Positions 7,953 through 15,607 of a stretch of 64,000 nucleotides of DNA are shown piece by piece. The translations under genes and the position numbers were made by a program. The stretch is from Myxococcus sp. (GTDB taxonomy: Bacteria > Myxococcota > Myxococcia > Myxococcales > Myxococcaceae), in assembly GCA_014879945.1 (NCBI GenBank), contig JACSRE010000148.1:16728-80727 (forward strand), given 5' to 3'. Every line of letters starts with the position of its first letter. Within the stretch, counting starts at the first letter, position 1. The notes under the pieces are model-generated. The model ran no database searches. It was not told the origin of the DNA and saw only the letters and a program-made list of their open reading frames with translations.

Positions 7953-8564
7953 ATGCTGACCGCGATGGAAGAGCGCGCGCTCCACGAGCGCTTTGGAGCG
8001 CTGGCGCCGCTCTCACCAAAGACCTGGAAGGCGATCGTCGCGCTCGGGTCACGGGAGTCGCTGGCCGAGGGCGCCTTCTTCTCGCAGCCGGGCAAGCCCG
8101 CGACGCGCTTCGCGGTGGTGATCTCGGGGCTGTTGCGTCACTACTACCTCGACGCGAAGGGCAAGGAGTCGGTGAAGGCCTTTCGCGGGCCGATGGAGCT
8201 CAGCGGGCCGTACGCCGAGATCGTCCAGCGCCGCCCCTCGCGCACCTTCATCGAGGCGCTCACCGACGCCGAGCTGTTCGTCTTCGAGGTGGCGGCGATC
8301 GACGAGGCGGCAGAGACGTCGCTCGAGCTCCAGCGGCTGGTGCGGCGCTTCGTCGAGGTGCAGTTCGTCGCGAAGGAGCAGCGCGAGTACGAGTTCCTGC
8401 TGCTGTCGGCCGAGGAGCGCTACCGCCAGTTCTGCGCGAGCCTGCCGGAGCTCGTGCAGCACATCCCCCAGCACCAGATCGCCTCGTACATCGGCATCAC
8501 CCCGGTGGCGCTCAGCCGCATTCGGGCACGCGGGCGGAAGCGCGCAGAAAAACGAAGGCCCTGA
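7953..8564 (+). CDS. Crp/Fnr family transcriptional regulator
   Basis: The 203-residue product has the two-domain Crp layout. Residues about 20-120 form a cyclic-nucleotide-binding-type beta barrel ([20 protein letters not shown], then [16 protein letters not shown]). Residues about 125-150 form the dimer helix, and about 165-198 a helix-turn-helix with [18 protein letters not shown]. That last motif is typical of the branch that often lacks cAMP-binding residues, so the ligand is unknown. No cysteine cluster for an FNR-type iron-sulphur centre is present. Either ATG 7953 or 7965 could be the start. It is divergent from the hydroxylase and probably its regulator. Its stop codon lies inside the stem of the opposing tRNA terminator. 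Confidence 0.85.
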   Translation: MLTAMEERALHERFGALAPLSPKTWKAIVALGSRESLAEGAFFSQPGKPATRFAVVISGLLRHYYLDAKGKESVKAFRGPMELSGPYAEIVQRRPSRTFIEALTDAELFVFEVAAIDEAAETSLELQRLVRRFVEVQFVAKEQREYEFLLLSAEERYRQFCASLPELVQHIPQHQIASYIGITPVALSRIRARGRKRAEKRRP

Positions 8565-8599
8565 CCCCCGTGGATTTCTCCTTGGGGATCAGGGCCTTC
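8548..8599 (-). terminator. Rho-independent terminator of tRNA-Pro(GGG)
   Basis: Read on the minus strand, GAAGGCCCTGATCCCC (8599-8584) pairs with GGGGGTCAGGGCCTTC (8569-8554) over 16 bp, including one G-U pair, around a 14-base loop. GTTTTTC follows. The strong stem plus T-run directly after the tRNA is a textbook terminator. On the plus strand no T-run follows, so it mainly serves the tRNA. Confidence 0.85.
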
Positions 8600-8602
8600 A
8601 AA

Positions 8603-8679
<77 letters not shown>

Positions 8680-8711
8680 GAAATAGCTGACGACTTCGGT
8701 GAGACGCGCGC

Positions 8712-8740
8712 CTTCTGCCAGTCTGACTCGAGACCGTCAA
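8712..8740 (-). promoter_or_regulatory. Possible promoter of tRNA-Pro(GGG)
   Basis: On the minus strand TTGACG (8740-8735) lies 17 bases before CAGAAG (8717-8712), a good -35 but a weak -10. The start would be about 25 bases upstream of the tRNA. The -10 region forms part of a 12-base motif (GCGCGCCTTCTG on the plus strand) also found upstream of the other tRNA-Pro gene. Confidence 0.35.
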
Positions 8741-8762
8741 GCAAGCATCGCTCACCACGACA

Positions 8763-9116
8763 TCATTCGTCGTCTTCGTCGACGTCGGCGTCGGGGTTGT
8801 CGTCGAGGTCTTCTGCCGAGAGCTCGCCCTCGGGCACGAAGCCGTCGTTCAAGTCCGACTTGAGCCCCGTGGAGGGCACGAACACCACCACGCGACGGGC
8901 CGTGATCTCGATGGGCTGGCCCGACTGCGGGTTGCGGCCGGGGCGCGAGCGCTTGAAGCGCGGCTGGAAGATGCCGAAGCCGACGATCTTCACCTTGTCG
9001 CCGCGCTCGAGCGTCTCTTTCACCGTGTCGAAGACCATCTCGACCAGCTCTGCCGAGTCCTTCTTCGAGAAGCCCACCCGTTCGTAGACGTTCTCGATGA
9101 TGTCCGCCTTGGTCAT
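8763..9116 (-). CDS. ihfA: Integration host factor alpha / HU-family DNA-binding protein
   Basis: A DNA-bending protein of 117 residues. The HU/IHF core spans residues 1-90: MTKADIIENVYERVGFSKKD, GFGIFQPRFKRSRPGRNPQSG (arm tip with the intercalating proline near 63), and ITARRVVVFVPSTGLK. ATG 9116 gives the conserved start; a GTG 21 bases upstream is less likely. Residues about 98-117 form a very acidic tail (DLDDNPDADVDEDDE) not present in enterobacterial IHF. Position after pheT is the classical ihfA location, which supports the alpha-subunit name. tRNA-Pro lies downstream. Confidence 0.88.
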   Translation of the reverse strand: MTKADIIENVYERVGFSKKDSAELVEMVFDTVKETLERGDKVKIVGFGIFQPRFKRSRPGRNPQSGQPIEITARRVVVFVPSTGLKSDLNDGFVPEGELSAEDLDDNPDADVDEDDE

Positions 9117-9245
9117 GGCCTGAATCGTACCCGCCACCAGAGGCGTGTCAACATGGCGACTTTGCTGAGTTTTCTGGCACCCTGCGTCAGAGGCCTCGCC
9201 GAGGCGGCAAATCGGCCTCGAACGCCCCTGGCAAAGCCCCCGAAA

Positions 9246-11657
9246 TCAGGTGCGAAGCGCGCCTCCGAGGCGGCGGGTGACCTCGGCGACGATCTTCTCG
9301 TGGGCCTGCGAGACCTCGACGTCGGTGAGGGTGCGGTCGGGCGAGCGATAGCGCAGCCCGTAGGCGAGGTTCTTGCGCCCGCCCCCGACCTGGTGGCCCG
9401 AGTAGACGTCGAAGACCTGCGCGTCCTCGACGAGCGGCTGGCCGACCTCGAGGATCACCGCGCGCACCGCTTCGCTCTGCATCTCGACTGGCACCACCAC
9501 CGCGAGATCGCGCAACACCGCGGGGAACTTCGAGAGCGGGCGGGCCTGCGGAACCAGCTGGGCGACCGACTGGAGCGCGGCCACGTCGAGCTGGAACAAG
9601 ACGACGCCCGCCGGGGCGTCGAGCTTCTTCATCACGCGCGGGTGGAGCTCGCCCAGCGTGCCCAGCACCGTCTTCCCCTTGCGCAGCACGGTGGCGGAGC
9701 GCGGGTGGTACCAGGGCGACTCGAAGCGCTCGGCCGTCACACCCTCGACGTGGAGCGCCTTGAGCGTGGCCTCGACGATCGCGCGGGCGTCGAAGTAGTC
9801 GGCCTCGGCGTCCTTCGCGGTCCAGGTGCGCTGCCCATGCCGCAGGCCCCACACCACGCCGGCCACCTCGAGGGTCTCCCTGGCGACCGGCACCGCGCCC
9901 TGCCCGCCCGACTGCTCGGGCCGGTAGGAGCGCGCCCACTCGTAGAAGCGAACACCCTCGGTCTGGTGGCGCGACGCGCGGCTGACGTTCTGGACCAGCG
10001 AAGGGAAGAGCGTGGTGCGCATCACCGACTGCTCGACCGAGAGTGGGTTGGCGACCGCGATGGCGCCCTCCTCGGCGCTGAACGCCGCCAGCTCTCCGGG
10101 CGAGACGAACGAGTAGTTCACCACCTCGTCGACGCCCTGCCCGGCCATGGCCGCGCGAATGAGGCGCTCGACCCGCTGCGCCGGGCGCTCGGGCTCCAGC
10201 ACCGACAGGCCGCGCGGCAGCGCCTCGGGGATCGCGTCGAACCCACGCACCCGCGCGATCTCTTCGATCAGGTCCTCCTCGATGCTCACGTCGACGCGCA
10301 CCGAGGGCACCTCGAAGGTCGCCGCCGTGTCGTCTCCGGCGAGCTTCTTGAACCCCAGGCTGGTGAGGACGCGGTGGCACTCGACCGCCGGCACCACGAC
10401 GCCGAGCAGCGCGGCCACCTTCTGCGTGCGCAGCGTCACCTGGCGGTTGGGCTTCGGCGAGGGGAACACGTCGACCCGGCCCTGAAGCACCGTGCCGCCG
10501 CCCAGCTCGGCGATCAACGCCGCCGCGCGGTCGAGCACCTCGGGCACCACGTTCAGATCGGTGCCGCGCTCGAAGCGATGCGACGACTCGGTGTGGAGCG
10601 CGTGCCGTTTGGACGACCGGCGCACGGTGGTGGGCTGAAACGTCGCGCACTCCAGCAGCACGCGGGAGGTCTTCTCGGTCACCTCGCTCGACGCCCCGCC
10701 CATCACCCCGGCCAGCACCAGCGGCGCGTCGCGATCGCAGATCAGCAGATCGTCGGCGTGCAGCGGGCGCTCCTTGCCGTCGAGGGTGGTCAGCTTCTCG
10801 CCGCCCTTCGCGGTGCGCACCACGATCTGCGCGCCCCCGATGCGATCGAGATCGAACGCGTGGAGCGGCTGCCCGTACTCGAGCAACACGTAGTTGGTGA
10901 TGTCGACGAGGTTGTTGATGCCGCGCATGCCCGCCGCCTTGAGGCGGTCCTGCATCCACTGCGGCGAGGCCTTCACCGTCACGCCCTCGATCACCCGGGC
11001 GGCGTAGCGCCAGCAGCGCGCGGCGTCGTCGATGCGGATGGCCACCTTCGACGAGGCCGCGACCGCCGACTCCGCCAGCTTCGGGTCGGGCTTCTTCAAG
11101 GGCACGTCGAAGAGCGTCGCCACCTCGCGGGCGATGCCCAGGTGCGAGAGCGCGTCGGCGCGGTTGGGCGTCACGTTCACGCTGAACACCACGTCGTCGA
11201 GCCCCAGCGCCTCGGCGATCGGCTGGCCGAGCTTCGCGTTCGGGTCGAGGATCAAGAGGCCCGCGGAGTCTTCGGTGATGCCGAGCTCCTTCGAGCTGCA
11301 CAGCATGCCGGAGCTGTCGACGCCCCGGAGCGCCGCCTGCTTGATCTCGACGCCGTTGGGCAGCCTCGTGCCCACCGTCGCCAGGGGCACCTTGTCGCCG
11401 ACCTGGTAGTTCTTCGCGCCGCAGACCACCTGCAGCGGCGCGCCGCCACCGAGGTCGATCTTCGTCACCGAGAGCTTGTCGGCGTTGGGGTGTTTGTCGC
11501 TGGCGACGATCTGCGCCACCACGACGCCCTTGAGCGCCTCGGCGGGCCGCTCGATGCCTTCGATCTCGAGCCCCGCCATGGTGAGCCGGCGCGCGAGTTC
11601 ATCGACCGACGCAGGGAGCGCGACGTAGTCCTTCAGCCACTTGAGCGAGATGCGCAT
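9246..11657 (-). CDS. pheT: Phenylalanine-tRNA ligase beta subunit
   Basis: PheT partners PheS in the alpha2-beta2 enzyme that charges tRNA-Phe; the beta subunit carries tRNA recognition and editing. The 803-residue product starts MRISLKWLKDYVALP, typical of the family. Domains in order: EMAP-like tRNA-binding domain (about 40-150), B3/B4 editing domain, B5 domain, synthetase-like core, and C-terminal ferredoxin-like anticodon-binding domain ending in the SPDRTLTDVEVSQAHEKI region. ATG 11657 was chosen over an upstream in-frame extension into pheS. It lies 17 bases after pheS and is co-transcribed with it. Confidence 0.97.
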   Translation of the reverse strand: MRISLKWLKDYVALPASVDELARRLTMAGLEIEGIERPAEALKGVVVAQIVASDKHPNADKLSVTKIDLGGGAPLQVVCGAKNYQVGDKVPLATVGTRLPNGVEIKQAALRGVDSSGMLCSSKELGITEDSAGLLILDPNAKLGQPIAEALGLDDVVFSVNVTPNRADALSHLGIAREVATLFDVPLKKPDPKLAESAVAASSKVAIRIDDAARCWRYAARVIEGVTVKASPQWMQDRLKAAGMRGINNLVDITNYVLLEYGQPLHAFDLDRIGGAQIVVRTAKGGEKLTTLDGKERPLHADDLLICDRDAPLVLAGVMGGASSEVTEKTSRVLLECATFQPTTVRRSSKRHALHTESSHRFERGTDLNVVPEVLDRAAALIAELGGGTVLQGRVDVFPSPKPNRQVTLRTQKVAALLGVVVPAVECHRVLTSLGFKKLAGDDTAATFEVPSVRVDVSIEEDLIEEIARVRGFDAIPEALPRGLSVLEPERPAQRVERLIRAAMAGQGVDEVVNYSFVSPGELAAFSAEEGAIAVANPLSVEQSVMRTTLFPSLVQNVSRASRHQTEGVRFYEWARSYRPEQSGGQGAVPVARETLEVAGVVWGLRHGQRTWTAKDAEADYFDARAIVEATLKALHVEGVTAERFESPWYHPRSATVLRKGKTVLGTLGELHPRVMKKLDAPAGVVLFQLDVAALQSVAQLVPQARPLSKFPAVLRDLAVVVPVEMQSEAVRAVILEVGQPLVEDAQVFDVYSGHQVGGGRKNLAYGLRYRSPDRTLTDVEVSQAHEKIVAEVTRRLGGALRT

Positions 11658-11674
11658 GTCGTTGTTGGCCTTTT

Positions 11675-12727
11675 TCAGAACTGCGCGAGGAAGCGCGCGT
11701 CGTTCTCGAACATCGTGCGGAGATCGTCGATGCCGTAGCGGAGCATCGCCAGACGCTCGACCCCCATGCCGAAGGCGAAGCCCGTCACCTTCGAGGCGTC
11801 GTAGCCGGCGTGCGTGAAGACGTTGGGGTGCACCATGCCGCTGCCCAGCACCTCGAGCCAGCCGGTCTGCTTGCACACCCGACAGCCCTTGCCGCCGCAG
11901 AAGACACACGAGACATCGACCTCGGCCGAGGGCTCGGTGAAGGGGAAGAAGCTGGGCCGAAAGCGCGTCTTCGTCGAGGCGCCGAAGAAGGCGGTGGCGA
12001 ACGCGGCCAGCGTGCCCTTGAGCTCGGCGAAGGTGACCTGCTCGTCGACGAGCAGCCCTTCGACCTGGTGGAACATGGGCGTGTGCGTCTGGTCGCTGTC
12101 CTTGCGGTAGACGCGCCCTGGCATCACGCCCCGCAGCGGCGGCTTGTGCGCGAGCATGGTGCGAATCTGAACGGGAGACGTGTGCGTGCGCAGCACCACC
12201 GGCCCCACGCCCTTCGGCAGCCAGGGGGCGTCGACATAGAACGTGTCCTGCATGTCGCGCGCGGGGTGATCGGCCGGCACGTTGAGGGCCTCGAAGTTGT
12301 ACCAGTCGAGCTCGATCTCGGGCCCGGCGAAGACCTCGAAGCCCAGGCGCGAGAACACCCGCACGATGTCTTCGAGCGTCTGCGAGACGGGGTGGCGGCG
12401 GCCGAACGCGGTGGCGCGGCCAGGCAGCGTGATGTCGAGCCGCTCGCCCTTGAGCTCCTGCTCGAGCGCGGCGTCCTCGAGGCGGCGCTGCGCGCTGGCG
12501 AGCAGGCCCTCGACCTCGCCCTTCACCTTGTTGGCGATCTCACCGACGGCCTTGCGCTCCTCGGGCGCCAGCTTGCCCATGGCGCCGAGCACCGCCGACA
12601 GCTCACCCTTCTTGCCCAGGAAGCGGCCCTTGAGCGCCTCGAGGTCTTGCGCGGTCTGGGCCCTGGAGATCTCGTTGCGCGCGGCCTCGGCCAGCGCCTT
12701 CAAGCGGTCTTGCATGACGCTGGGCAT
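11675..12727 (-). CDS. pheS: Phenylalanine-tRNA ligase alpha subunit
   Basis: PheS holds the class II catalytic core. The 350-residue product has an N-terminal coiled coil (about 5-90) and motif 2/3 regions with FHQVEGLLVD and a GFAFGMGVERLAMLRYGI segment near the end. The four-cysteine segment CVFCGGKGCRVC followed by the GSGMVHPNVF stretch is usual in bacterial PheS. Translation may start at ATG 12727 or 12 bases later at a second Met. It lies between rplT (120-base gap, no clear structure) and pheT. Confidence 0.97.
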   Translation of the reverse strand: MPSVMQDRLKALAEAARNEISRAQTAQDLEALKGRFLGKKGELSAVLGAMGKLAPEERKAVGEIANKVKGEVEGLLASAQRRLEDAALEQELKGERLDITLPGRATAFGRRHPVSQTLEDIVRVFSRLGFEVFAGPEIELDWYNFEALNVPADHPARDMQDTFYVDAPWLPKGVGPVVLRTHTSPVQIRTMLAHKPPLRGVMPGRVYRKDSDQTHTPMFHQVEGLLVDEQVTFAELKGTLAAFATAFFGASTKTRFRPSFFPFTEPSAEVDVSCVFCGGKGCRVCKQTGWLEVLGSGMVHPNVFTHAGYDASKVTGFAFGMGVERLAMLRYGIDDLRTMFENDARFLAQF

Positions 12728-12847
12728 TACCCGAAACGACGCTGCGGCTCTACGTCACTGACAGGCTGTGCGTCAGGCGCCGGACACGACTCGGGGCCGC
12801 CCCTCCGAGTGGAGAAGCAGCCCCGGTCGACGAGCCGTGACGCTGGC

Positions 12848-13192
12848 TCAGGCCTTCGCGAGCGCGGCGACGGCGTTGAAGCCGGCCGGATCGTGCACCG
12901 CGAGGTCCGCGAGGATCTTGCGATCGATGGCGACCTTCGCCTTGTTGAGGCCCGCGATCAGCCGCGAGTACGACAGGCCCACGAGGCGCGCCGCGGCGTT
13001 GATGCGAACGATCCACAGGCTGCGGAAGTCGCGCTTCTTGCGAGCACGGTCACGCGAGGCGTAGTCGAGCGCGCGCTCGACGGCCTGGTTCGCGCGCTTG
13101 TAGCAGTTCTTCCGGCGGCCCCGGTAGCCCTTGGCGAGCTTGAGGATTGAGTTGCGGCGACGACGCGCCTTGACGCCCTTCTTGACGCGCAT
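12848..13192 (-). CDS. rplT: 50S ribosomal protein L20 (bL20)
   Basis: bL20 is needed early in 50S assembly and in many bacteria represses the rpmI-rplT message. The 114-residue product has the very basic N-terminal helix ([19 protein letters not shown]) and the [19 protein letters not shown] segment. The globular C-terminal domain contains [18 protein letters not shown]. Length is typical. It starts 3 bases after the rpmI stop. Confidence 0.98.
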   Translation of the reverse strand: MRVKKGVKARRRRNSILKLAKGYRGRRKNCYKRANQAVERALDYASRDRARKKRDFRSLWIVRINAAARLVGLSYSRLIAGLNKAKVAIDRKILADLAVHDPAGFNAVAALAKA

Positions 13193-13195
13193 GAC

Positions 13196-13405
13196 TTAGT
13201 TCGCTCCGTACGGAAAGAGTTCCTTGACGACCTTCTTCGCGTCCATGTCGCGAAGGAGGCCGGTGCCGCGGTTCCGGCGGCGCTGATCCATCGACTTGGC
13301 GTGCGTGAACAGGTGCTTACCGAAGGCCTTGGCGTGCTTCACCTTGCCAGACTTCTTCACCTGGAGCCGCTTCTTCGCCCCACTGCGGGTCTTCAACTTG
13401 GGCAT
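13196..13405 (-). CDS. rpmI: 50S ribosomal protein L35 (bL35)
   Basis: bL35 is a small 50S protein. Starting at ATG 13405 gives 69 residues beginning MPKLKTRSGAKKRLQVKKSG, with the family's basic core and KSMDQRRRNRGTGLL. A longer reading frame begins upstream but adds non-conserved sequence, so it was rejected. It lies 77 bases after infC in the usual infC-rpmI-rplT order. Confidence 0.97.
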   Translation of the reverse strand: MPKLKTRSGAKKRLQVKKSGKVKHAKAFGKHLFTHAKSMDQRRRNRGTGLLRDMDAKKVVKELFPYGAN

Positions 13406-13482
13406 GACGAATTCCTTGAAAACTTCGGAAAAGGACGGCGGCACTACCGCCTCGCCCCGAGCGTGTCAACTGCCGTAGCAGC

Positions 13483-14184
13483 TCAGGCCTTGGGGGCCTC
13501 GGGCGCGGCTTCAGCCGGAGGCGCGGGCGCGGGCGCGGGGGGCGGCGCAGAGACATCGGCGCTGACCGGGGCGCGAGGCGAAGACGGCGCGACCCCCTTG
13601 CGGGCGGCCTTCTCTTTCTCGGCCTCGAGCACGGCCTGGCGGTGCAGATCGCGCGCGCGCTGGGCCACCTTCGGGTTCGGCCCGAGGATGATGAACATCG
13701 TCTTGCCTTCGAGGCGCACCTGCTGGTCGACGACCGCGATGTCCTTGGTGTCCTTCATCACGTCGTCGAGGATCGCCGTGCCGAGCTCGCGGTGGGTGAT
13801 CTCGCGGCCGCGGAACATGATGGTGATCTTGGCCTTGTTGCCCTCTTCGATGAACTCTTTGACGTGGCGGAGCTTGGTCTCGTAGTCGTGCTCCTCCGTC
13901 TTCGGGCGGAGCTTGACTTCCTTCACCTTGACCACGACCTGCTTCTTCTTCGCCTCGTTCGTCTTCTTCTTCTCTTCGTACTTGAACCGGCCGTAGTCCA
14001 TGATCTTGCAGACCGGTGGACGGGCCATGGGGTTGACTTCGACGAGGTTGAGCCCCTCGGCCTGCGCGCGCGCCAACGCCTGGTCAGTGGGCATCACGCC
14101 CAGCTGTTCACCGTTCGCCCCGACGACACGGACTTCACGGGCTTTGATGCGGCGGTCTGTTCTCTGGTCGCGTGCGGTAGCGAT
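13483..14184 (-). CDS. infC: Translation initiation factor IF-3, apparent AUC start, Ala/Pro-rich tail
   Basis: IF-3 binds the 30S subunit, prevents premature 50S joining and checks the start codon. The conserved N-terminal domain (ATARDQRTDRRIKAREVRVV ... GVMPTDQALARAQAEGL) continues upstream of any ATG or GTG in frame. The conserved start coincides with ATC at 14184-14182, preceded by GGAG at 8-base spacing. I therefore annotate AUC, giving 233 residues. IF-3 genes commonly use rare starts for self-regulation; I recall the Myxococcus homologue dsg using AUC. The C-terminal domain contains KLRHVKEFIEEGNKAKITIM and MFRGREITH. Residues about 185-233 are an Ala/Pro-rich tail beyond the usual ~180-residue protein. 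Confidence 0.93.
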   Translation of the reverse strand: MATARDQRTDRRIKAREVRVVGANGEQLGVMPTDQALARAQAEGLNLVEVNPMARPPVCKIMDYGRFKYEEKKKTNEAKKKQVVVKVKEVKLRPKTEEHDYETKLRHVKEFIEEGNKAKITIMFRGREITHRELGTAILDDVMKDTKDIAVVDQQVRLEGKTMFIILGPNPKVAQRARDLHRQAVLEAEKEKAARKGVAPSSPRAPVSADVSAPPPAPAPAPPAEAAPEAPKA

Positions 14185-14219
14185 GGCAAATTCTCCAAAA
14201 GGAAGTGAAAGAGGCGCGC

Positions 14220-14247
14220 TTCTTAGCGATCGGCACCCTCAAGTCAA
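14220..14247 (-). promoter_or_regulatory. Probable promoter of infC
   Basis: On the minus strand TTGACT (14247-14242) is followed after 16 bases by TAAGAA (14225-14220). The start would fall near 14213, giving a leader of about 28 bases that contains the Shine-Dalgarno sequence for the AUC start. The -35 resembles those proposed for the S10 and rpsP operons. Confidence 0.5.
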
Positions 14248-14351
14248 GGTGAGCCGGACATCGCCGTGACGCCGTGGGGGGCCTTGTGGCGGCGCAAGCG
14301 TCGGAGCGATGGTCGCTTTGCAGCGCAGCGCAGACCAGCACCGGGGGCCGA

Positions 14352-14621
14352 ATGGACATCACCGACGTCAAGATCTTCCCGATCGAAGAGGACAAGCTTC
14401 GCGCGTACGTCACCATCACGCTCGACAATTGTTTCGTGGTGCGTGACCTCAAGGTGATCAGCGGCGCGGCAGGGCTGTTCCTGGCGATGCCCGCCAAGAA
14501 GCGAAAAGACGGCTCGTACAAAGACGTCGCCCACCCGCTCAACGCCGAGACGCGGGACCGGTTCGAGAAGATCGTGCTGGCCGAATACGAGAAGGTGGCG
14601 GCGGTGGTAGGCCCACATTGA
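14352..14621 (+). CDS. spoVG: SpoVG family RNA/DNA-binding regulator
   Basis: SpoVG proteins are small site-specific nucleic-acid-binding regulators first known from Bacillus sporulation and septation. The 89-residue product is a complete member: MDITDVKIFPIEEDKLRAYV, then DNCFVVRDLKVISGAAGLFLAMPAKKRKDGSYKD, then the helical end with HPLNAETRDRFEKIVL. ATG 14352 gives the conserved start; an upstream in-frame extension has no conserved sequence. It lies 32 bases before prs, a linkage also seen in Bacillus (where glmU intervenes). Confidence 0.95.
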   Translation: MDITDVKIFPIEEDKLRAYVTITLDNCFVVRDLKVISGAAGLFLAMPAKKRKDGSYKDVAHPLNAETRDRFEKIVLAEYEKVAAVVGPH

Positions 14622-14653
14622 AGCTGTGGGATTGATCAGGTACGCCGCAGGCC

Positions 14654-15607
14654 ATGCCCGTCAGCCACGACTACAAGGTCTTCTCAGGCAACTCGAACCG
14701 TGGCCTCGCCGAGCGAATCTCGGAGTACCTGAAGCGGCCGCTCTCGAAGTGCGACGTGGCGCGCTTCAGCGACGGTGAGATCCAGGTCGAGATCGGCGAG
14801 AACGTTCGCGGCTTCGACGTCTTCGTCATTCAGTCGACCTGCCCGCCGGTGAACGACCACATCATGGAGCTGCTGATCATGTGCGACGCGCTCAAGCGCG
14901 CGAGCGCGGCGTCGATCACGGCGGTGGTGCCCTACTACGGCTACGCCCGACAGGACCGGAAGGTGGCGGCGCGCACCCCCATCACCGCCAAGCTGGTGGC
15001 CGATCTGTTCGAGACGGCGGGCGTGACGCGGGTGGTGTCCATGGACATGCACGCCGGGCAGATCCAGGGGTTCTTCAACATCCCCACCGATCACCTCTAC
15101 GCCTCGCCGGTCTTCCTCGACGATCTGCGCAAGAAGTTCCCCACCACCGACGACCTGGTGATCGTCTCGCCCGACGCCGGCGGCGTGGAGCGGGCGCGCG
15201 CGTACTCGAAGCGGCTGAACTGCCCGCTGGCGATCATCGACAAGCGGCGCCCGCGCCCCAACTCGTCCGAGGTGATGAACCTCATCGGAGACGTGAAGGG
15301 CCGCGACGCGATCATCATCGACGACATCATCGACACCGGCGGCACGCTGACCCAGGGCGCGGTGGCGCTGAAAGAGAAGGGCGCGCGCAGCGTCTACGCG
15401 TACATCGTGCACCCCATCCTCTCGGGGCCGGCCATCTCGCGCGTGAACGAGTCGGTGCTGGAAGAGCTGGTGGTGGCTGACACGGTGCCGCTGAGCAAGT
15501 CGGCGCAGTCGTGCGCGAAGATTCGCGCGGTCGGCTCGGAGCGCCTCTTCGGCGAGGCGATCGCCCGCATCTACCGCGCCGAGTCGTTGTCGAGCCTCTT
15601 CGTATGA
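14654..15607 (+). CDS. prs: Ribose-phosphate pyrophosphokinase (PRPP synthetase)
   Basis: Makes 5-phosphoribosyl-1-pyrophosphate from ribose-5-phosphate and ATP, feeding nucleotide, His, Trp and NAD synthesis. The 317-residue class I enzyme shows FSDGEIQVEIGENVRG, the YGYARQDRKVAARTPITAK flexible loop, the PRPP loop region VSPDAGGVERARAYSKRL, and DAIIIDDIIDTGGTL near residue 220. Length is typical. Its TGA overlaps the ATG of the FAD oxidase (ATGA). Confidence 0.97.
   Translation: MPVSHDYKVFSGNSNRGLAERISEYLKRPLSKCDVARFSDGEIQVEIGENVRGFDVFVIQSTCPPVNDHIMELLIMCDALKRASAASITAVVPYYGYARQDRKVAARTPITAKLVADLFETAGVTRVVSMDMHAGQIQGFFNIPTDHLYASPVFLDDLRKKFPTTDDLVIVSPDAGGVERARAYSKRLNCPLAIIDKRRPRPNSSEVMNLIGDVKGRDAIIIDDIIDTGGTLTQGAVALKEKGARSVYAYIVHPILSGPAISRVNESVLEELVVADTVPLSKSAQSCAKIRAVGSERLFGEAIARIYRAESLSSLFV

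Noticed and set aside
5572..7959. 795-residue plus-strand open frame across the repeats and the hydroxylase
   Set aside because: It combines tandem repeat with the antisense of a well-supported enzyme; no conserved sequence.
9153..11738. 861-residue plus-strand open frame antisense to pheT
   Set aside because: It mirrors pheT; the translation is Arg/His/Leu-rich without any domain, as expected from antisense of GC-rich genes.
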